Shown here: one piece after another, positions 42,288 through 47,236 of the stretch
Numbering within the stretch: the first letter of the stretch is position 1
Layout: the number at the start of each line of letters is the position of its first letter
NCBI RefSeq assembly: GCF_946482605.1
Contig: NZ_CAMLSE010000048.1
Coordinates: 1 to 47,236, forward strand
Reading direction: 5' to 3'
DNA length: 47,236 bases
Source of the DNA: an uncultured Dyadobacter sp.
GTDB taxonomy: Bacteria > Bacteroidota > Bacteroidia > Cytophagales > Spirosomataceae
The notes under the pieces: generated by a model
Database searches by the model: none
Told to the model about the DNA's origin: nothing
Seen by the model: the letters and a program-made list of their open reading frames with translations, nothing else
Position numbers and translations under genes: made by a program

Positions 42288-45095
42288 ATGAAAAAGCACT
42301 GCTTACTGTTACTCCTGTTACTAGCCGCCATGCTGCGTGCCCATGCGCAGGTTGTACCCGTGGATGATTGTGAATCGCTTACCGGCTGGGGTGGCGGTGG
42401 AAATGCATTGAGTCTCGACAGCGACGCGCCGGTCCAGGGAAGCTTCTCGGTTAAGTCGGAAGGCGGAAATATAGAACGGTTCAGGAGGAATTTCACAACC
42501 CCTGTCAACAGCGGCATTGGCCCCACGGAACTCAATATCGCTTACCTGCAATTCTCGCTTTACGTCTCGGACATCACCAAATTCAGCGCCTCCGGCGGGC
42601 AGTTCGAAATCACAAGTTCGGGCAACCCCGATACCGACGAGTACAACTGGGGCACCGGCAGTGTGAACCTCCGCAATGGCTGGAACAACGTGGTACTACG
42701 GCTCAGCGCGGCCGGCAAGCAGGGAAATCCGAATCTGGCCGCCATTAATTTTTTCAGGTATTACAAACCCATCAATGCGGGTGAATCGGTCGTGATCAAG
42801 ATCGACAATATCCGTTTCACAAAGGGTTATCAGGGCAGCGATCTCGTTGGCGCGAAGATCTTCTCTCCCGCCGACGCCACCACAGGCTGGTCGGGTAGCG
42901 ACGCGGTCACGGCCGACGCCAGCAATAAGATCCTGGGCAGCGCCTCCATTGCCAAAACCGGCCTTGGCGCCGACTGGTTCAGCTACAATGCCGCTCCATT
43001 CAATACAACGGTCACCGAGGCCGGCGGCGTGGTCAAATTCTGGCTGTTCGTTTCGGACGCCACCCAGTTTACAGGCAATGGCAGCATTGTATTTTCATCG
43101 TCGGGCCAGGTCGGAACCGATTCATACCGCTGGAACCTGGCCGCACAGAAGATCCAGAACGGCTGGAGCCACGTGATCCTGCACTTGCCCGACGCCGTCA
43201 AAACCGGGAACCCCAATCTGGCGGCCATCAATTTCTTTCGGATCAGCCAGCCGCTAAACGCATCGATTACGGCGCGTGTGGATGAAATAGAGTTTTACGA
43301 ACCGGCACCTGCCACCACATCTACCCCTTCGGATAATACGCTGAACGGCAAGGTCATGTTCGGCTACCAGGGATGGTTCGGTCTGCCGACGGATGGTAAC
43401 CCTGCACATAACTGGTGGCTGCATTGGTTCGGAGGCGCACCGGACCACGCCAACGCGACCGTGGATATGTGGCCGTATCTGGGCGACTACCCGCAAAATG
43501 AGCTGGTGGCCACCAATATGGTTTACAGTAACGGCACACCGGCCAAGCTGTTTTCGAGCTACAACTACAACACGGTCGATCAGCATTTCAAATGGATGCG
43601 CGAGCACGAGGTCGATGGGGTATTTCAGCAGCGGTTTCTTCAGAATTTCCGGACCGGCGACTCCCGCGTGCCCCGGCATTTCGAAAAAGTGATACAAAAC
43701 GTGCAGACAGCCAGCCTGAAATATGACCGTGTGTATGCGATCATGTACGACCTGTCGGGCGCGGACGACACTTCCACCGAGGCGGTGATCGCCGACTGGA
43801 AACGGCTCGTGGATGAAATGGGCGTCACTTCGGAAAGCAACTACCTCTGGCACAAGGGCCGTCCGCTCGTTGCATTGTGGGGCCTTGGCCTTGCATCGAG
43901 TCCGGAAGCCACTGCTGCCCGCTCGGATAAGCTCGTCAAATGGTTCCGCGACGGCGATCCCAGCGACCCCACGGATGCACCCAGGTACCGCGCCACCGTC
44001 ATGGGCGGCCTCAACAACAACTGGCGCTCCCACACCGCCGAATGGCTCGCTGTTTACGACCAGCTCGATGTGATCAGTCCGTGGTCGGTGGGCCGTTACA
44101 GCAATGAAAGCGGCGCCAATGCATTCGCGATCAACTCGGTAAGGCCGGACATGGCTTACGTTCAACCCAAAAACATTGACTACATGCCCGTGATTTTCCC
44201 TGGTTTTTCCTGGTTCAACCTGCAAACGGTGCGCAACAATCCGTCGGCAGCCATCAAAAACTCGATCCCCCGTAACGGAGGCAGTTTTCTATGGCAACAA
44301 TCCCAGAATGTGATCAACGAGGGCGCGAATATGGTGTATCTGGCGATGTTCGATGAGGTAGACGAAGCGACATCCTTTTTCAAAATGGAGAAGTTCTCGG
44401 ACCACACGCCCAAAGGAGGTGCGACCTGGTTCCTCTCTCTCGATGCCGACGGCTACGATCTCAGTCCGGACTGGTATATGGCAATCGGCGGATATACCAA
44501 AAAGGTGCTCGCCGGCAAGGCCTCTAACAGCCTCTCTGTCCCCCTTTATCCCAATGCATTGAGCACTACCGCCGGACAGCCATTGCCGGTCACCCTGGTA
44601 GGCATCGCCGCGAAACCCGAACAGCGCAATGTGCAGGTTAGCTGGCAGACTTCGCAGGAATCCAACAGCTCGCATTTCGAAATACAGCGAAGCACCGACG
44701 CCCGCGCTTTCGCCACCATTGGAACCGTGAGTTCGCACCAGGATGCGAACACGGAACACGCATATGGTTATGCAGATACGAACCTGCCCGGCGGCAGGTT
44801 TTACTACCGGCTGAAAATGGTCGATCTGGACGGCACCTATGCTTACAGCAGCATCGTCACCGCAGAAATCGCCAGTCGGTTTGAAGTGAATGTGTATCCC
44901 AATCCGGCGGCCTCTAAGCTGGCGGTGCGGTCCGAAAGCAGGATACTGCAAGTGGATATCGTAAATGCTTCCGGCCGGAAAATGCATTCCGCTGCGCCCG
45001 GTAAACCCTATTTCGATCTCGATATCAGCTCGTGGCCATCGGGCACCTACATACTCCGGATCGACGGAACCGAAAAGAAAATTATCAAACCCTAA
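42288..45095 (+). CDS. T9SS-secreted GH99/GH71-like glycan-acting protein with duplicated N-terminal modules
   Basis: This 935-residue protein starts with a signal peptide (AAMLRAHAQ). Two related beta-rich modules of about 150 residues follow (about 22-175 and 185-340); both contain the phrase GNPNLAAINFFR and end in VxIDNIRF/VDEIEFYE, suggesting tandem carbohydrate-binding modules. The GH99/71-like barrel runs from about 350 to 740 (VMFGYQGWFGLPTDGNPAHNWWLHW, in outline) and has Glu690 and Glu693 in FDEVDEATS. These match the ExxE spacing of the GH99 catalytic glutamates. A fibronectin-like part and a T9SS type A sorting domain (VYPNPAASKLAV, ending GTYILRIDGTEKKIIKP) follow. It is divergent from susC and probably cleaves the glycan taken up by that system. 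Confidence 0.9.
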   Translation: MKKHCLLLLLLLAAMLRAHAQVVPVDDCESLTGWGGGGNALSLDSDAPVQGSFSVKSEGGNIERFRRNFTTPVNSGIGPTELNIAYLQFSLYVSDITKFSASGGQFEITSSGNPDTDEYNWGTGSVNLRNGWNNVVLRLSAAGKQGNPNLAAINFFRYYKPINAGESVVIKIDNIRFTKGYQGSDLVGAKIFSPADATTGWSGSDAVTADASNKILGSASIAKTGLGADWFSYNAAPFNTTVTEAGGVVKFWLFVSDATQFTGNGSIVFSSSGQVGTDSYRWNLAAQKIQNGWSHVILHLPDAVKTGNPNLAAINFFRISQPLNASITARVDEIEFYEPAPATTSTPSDNTLNGKVMFGYQGWFGLPTDGNPAHNWWLHWFGGAPDHANATVDMWPYLGDYPQNELVATNMVYSNGTPAKLFSSYNYNTVDQHFKWMREHEVDGVFQQRFLQNFRTGDSRVPRHFEKVIQNVQTASLKYDRVYAIMYDLSGADDTSTEAVIADWKRLVDEMGVTSESNYLWHKGRPLVALWGLGLASSPEATAARSDKLVKWFRDGDPSDPTDAPRYRATVMGGLNNNWRSHTAEWLAVYDQLDVISPWSVGRYSNESGANAFAINSVRPDMAYVQPKNIDYMPVIFPGFSWFNLQTVRNNPSAAIKNSIPRNGGSFLWQQSQNVINEGANMVYLAMFDEVDEATSFFKMEKFSDHTPKGGATWFLSLDADGYDLSPDWYMAIGGYTKKVLAGKASNSLSVPLYPNALSTTAGQPLPVTLVGIAAKPEQRNVQVSWQTSQESNSSHFEIQRSTDARAFATIGTVSSHQDANTEHAYGYADTNLPGGRFYYRLKMVDLDGTYAYSSIVTAEIASRFEVNVYPNPAASKLAVRSESRILQVDIVNASGRKMHSAAPGKPYFDLDISSWPSGTYILRIDGTEKKIIKP

Positions 45096-45119
45096 GCCTT
45101 TCTTCTTTCACTTAATCGG

Positions 45120-45159
45120 TAAGCGCCCTGGCCTGGAACGGTTCGGGCGCTTATTTTTT
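45120..45159 (+). terminator. strong intrinsic terminator after the GH99-like gene
   Basis: TAAGCGCCC (45120-45128) pairs perfectly with GGGCGCTTA (45145-45153) and is followed by TTTTTT. It lies 24 bp after the stop codon. Confidence 0.92.
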
Positions 45160-45325
45160 GGCCGCCCGCCATTCGGGACTGCTATTATTTCAAGTTTTTT
45201 TTAACTTTTGCGTATTATTAGTACTGCGTATTACTTCGAAATCGGCCTGACCGCATATGAGACATTCCAATGCCTTTGACAGGCAAATCTCCGAAAACCA
45301 GCCGATACCGCCCCTGAACCCAAAG

Positions 45326-47236
45326 ATGAAATTCCGCTTCCCGCTCCTTGCCCTCGTTACGATTGTTTGTTTTTTGACCGGTATGTCCGCCCGCTCCCAG
45401 CCGACCGGGCTGCGTTTTGCCAGCTATGAAGTCGTCCAGGATCAGCGCACAGCCCTCGACCTCACGCCAGGCAAGCCTGTTTGCTTTTCCGAAAGTCTGG
45501 AACTGACATTTGATCTTTCATTTATTCCCAAACAAAAAACCTATTTCGGGTACGTATTCCGGCTGATCGGCAACGACAGCCACAACATCGACCTGATTTA
45601 CGATAATGGGACCGCCGCGGCAAATGGTCGTTTCCGCCTGATCACAGGTGACAAACTTTCCGCCATTGCATTCAACATCCCCGACCACGCCCTTTTCGCG
45701 AACTGGAATGCTTTTTCAGTGAAACTAAGTGCCAAAAATAAAACGCTGACGATCCGGGCAGGCGGTCGCACATTTTCGCAGCCCATTGAGACAATGCCCA
45801 ATACCTGCTATCAGGTGTTTTTCGGGGCCAATCAACATAAGGCATTCCAAACCACCGATGTGCCACCAATGCAGCTCAGGAACATTTCCCTGATCCGCGA
45901 CGGCAAGTTGTCGGATTCATGGCCTCTTCATGAAAACGACGGGACAGTGGCCCGGAATGAAAAAGGCAAAACTGCCGCCGAAGTCACGAACCCGGTCTGG
46001 GTTGCTCGACTGCATCAGGCCTGGCAGCCCCGCAAACGCCTGGTAACAAACGGATTCGCCTGTACAGCCATCGATCAGAAAAGGGAGATGTTTTACCTGA
46101 TCGGGGAAGACAGTCTTTACACCTACTCGATTCCCAGCCAGGTAACGGTCTCTTACCCGTACCAGTCGGGCAAGCTGCATCTGGCCAAGGGTAATCAGGC
46201 ATTCGTCGACACGGTTACCGGTCACCTCTACACCTACAATGTCGACCAGCAAAAAGTAGCCCGTTTCGACTTTGCGACCCGGTCGTGGGATCACAATTTC
46301 CTGTTCCCGATTCCGGAGAGCTCCACGCAATACTGGCATTCCAACAAGTTTTATTCCCCTGCCGATTCTACACTTTACGTTTTCGGCGGGTACGGGCACC
46401 TCACCTACAAAAACCGGGTTCACCAATATCGTTTCGCTACCCGCAGCTGGACGGTCGTGCCCATTGACACGAGTATTTACACACCACGCTATCTCGCGGG
46501 AGGCGGCGCGGGCAAGGCGGGCATGTACATGCTGGGCGGATACGGGAGCATGACCGGACAACAGATCCTTAATCCCCGGAACTGGAACGACCTGCTGCTT
46601 TTCGAACCCGGCAAACAGCAATTCCGGAAAGTCTACGACACCGGCCCGGGACTGGCCGATCTGACATTCGCTAATTCCCTCGTCTTTTCGGGAGACGATT
46701 TTTATGCGCTTGCGTTTCCGAAGAACCGCTACAATTCCGCATTACAGCTCGTGAAGGGATCCTTGTCTAAACAGGATTTCCATTCAATGGCGACCAAAAT
46801 CCCCTACTCCTTCCACGACACGCATTCATTTGCCGACCTTTATTATTGCCCGGACAGCAAGTCCCTTACCACCGTAACCATGACGCGCGGTGACGACGAC
46901 AAACAGACGATCGTGAACTTATATGCTTTGCTAATGCCCGTGGGCGAAGCGCCGGCAGAAACCAGCCTGGCGGAGCATCAGGGTATCGGCTCCTGGCTCC
47001 TGGCAGGTACCGGAATCTGCCTGCTGACCATTGCGCTGTGGTGGGTCCGGAATCGCCGGCTCGGGCGCACGCCGGCGCGTGCAATGGCCGACCTCCCGCG
47101 GCCGGAAGGCACGGTGGAGCAATCATTTCCCGCCGATCGCAGACCAATACCGACGGCTCAGGCAGCTAACACAAACAGTATCAACCTCTTTGGCGACCTG
47201 CAACTTTACGACCGCGACGGCAACGATATCACGCAG
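45326..47236 (+). CDS. Kelch-repeat transmembrane protein with a putative SARP/OmpR-like cytoplasmic domain (3' end missing)
   Basis: The frame is open from ATG 45326 to the window edge (637 residues seen); an in-frame ATG at 45257 would add 23 residues before the signal peptide (FRFPLLALVTIVCFLTGMSA). A concanavalin-like beta domain (about 30-210) comes first. Kelch-type repeats follow (TLYVFGGYGHLTYKNRVHQY, MYMLGGYGSMTGQQ), then a single membrane helix (SWLLAGTGICLLTIALWWV, about 554-572), a Pro-rich linker, and from about 618 SINLFGDLQLYDRDGNDITQ. That last phrase looks like the first strands of the winged-helix domain of SARP-type regulators, which open with a similar FGxFxVxxxxG pattern. 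If correct, this is a one-component membrane regulator sensing an outside ligand. It lies just after the GH99-like gene and is a candidate controller of that locus. Confidence 0.75.
   Translation, partial: MKFRFPLLALVTIVCFLTGMSARSQPTGLRFASYEVVQDQRTALDLTPGKPVCFSESLELTFDLSFIPKQKTYFGYVFRLIGNDSHNIDLIYDNGTAAANGRFRLITGDKLSAIAFNIPDHALFANWNAFSVKLSAKNKTLTIRAGGRTFSQPIETMPNTCYQVFFGANQHKAFQTTDVPPMQLRNISLIRDGKLSDSWPLHENDGTVARNEKGKTAAEVTNPVWVARLHQAWQPRKRLVTNGFACTAIDQKREMFYLIGEDSLYTYSIPSQVTVSYPYQSGKLHLAKGNQAFVDTVTGHLYTYNVDQQKVARFDFATRSWDHNFLFPIPESSTQYWHSNKFYSPADSTLYVFGGYGHLTYKNRVHQYRFATRSWTVVPIDTSIYTPRYLAGGGAGKAGMYMLGGYGSMTGQQILNPRNWNDLLLFEPGKQQFRKVYDTGPGLADLTFANSLVFSGDDFYALAFPKNRYNSALQLVKGSLSKQDFHSMATKIPYSFHDTHSFADLYYCPDSKSLTTVTMTRGDDDKQTIVNLYALLMPVGEAPAETSLAEHQGIGSWLLAGTGICLLTIALWWVRNRRLGRTPARAMADLPRPEGTVEQSFPADRRPIPTAQAANTNSINLFGDLQLYDRDGNDITQ

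Noticed and set aside
42997..43260. Repeat of GNPNLAAINFF coding sequence as a DNA repeat or mobile element
   Set aside because: The similarity is between protein modules within one gene; there are no terminal repeats or target duplications.
43254..44225. Minus-strand open frame of 323 codons
   Set aside because: Antisense to the GH99-like gene; no motif and no promoter or ribosome-binding context.
1..47236. CRISPR arrays, tRNA or rRNA genes, transposases, phage genes
   Set aside because: Looked for on both strands; no regularly spaced repeats, clover-leaf-like sequences, transposase motifs or phage proteins were recognised. A tRNA or covariance-model scan would be decisive.

Overview
The window reads as a chromosomal piece of a Bacteroidota bacterium of the Cytophagales type. 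A Dyadobacter-like organism is my best guess; this is inference from gene content and a G+C near one half, not from a marker gene. Supporting signs are two SusC/RagA receptors, a SusD lipoprotein with a DUF3823 partner, a type IX secretion (T9SS) sorting tail, LytTR/propeller two-component genes, BlaI/M56 genes, and promoter elements resembling the Bacteroidota TTTG / TAnnTTTG pattern. I found no rRNA, tRNA, CRISPR array, insertion sequence or phage gene.

Region 1 (1-8353, all minus strand) is a catabolic locus: a LacI-family regulator, then a tightly packed operon encoding an NRAMP-fold transporter, an epimerase/dehydratase-like enzyme, a DHDPS-family lyase and a secreted PQQ sugar dehydrogenase with a cytochrome c domain, followed by a SusC receptor cut by the window edge. 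A perfect 20-bp palindrome lies before the transporter gene and a 16/20 copy lies before susC, so one LacI regulator probably controls both units. The transporter lacks the metal-binding motifs of NRAMP proteins in both TM1 and TM6, so it is probably not an ordinary Mn/Fe importer.

Region 2 (8.6-18.6 kb) holds mixed genes: GtrA, TraB/GumN, an unknown lipoprotein, a polytopic membrane protein, SRPBCC, bestrophin, a large ABC permease, and a response regulator and histidine kinase whose 3' ends overlap.

Region 3 (18.8-28.7 kb) has a small lipoprotein, a LytTR regulator with a 1005-residue propeller sensor kinase, a divergent TonB-dependent receptor with a LolA-like partner, and two divergent orphan NarL-type regulators.

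Region 4 (28.8-34.2 kb) has a BlaI repressor behind a doubly palindromic operator, an M56 protease sensor, and an SDR / Crp-Fnr / Old Yellow Enzyme gene row divergent from a one-cysteine HxlR regulator. The last group looks like an electrophile or quinone stress response.

Region 5 (34.3-47.2 kb) has a GT39/ArnT-like transferase and then a polysaccharide utilisation locus: SusC, SusD and a DUF3823 lipoprotein on one strand, and a T9SS-secreted GH99-like protein on the other. Last comes a truncated membrane protein with Kelch repeats, one transmembrane helix and what looks like the start of a SARP/OmpR-like cytoplasmic domain. The SusC/GH99 intergenic region has three GGNNTTAA units spaced exactly 11 bp apart, a plausible target for such a regulator.
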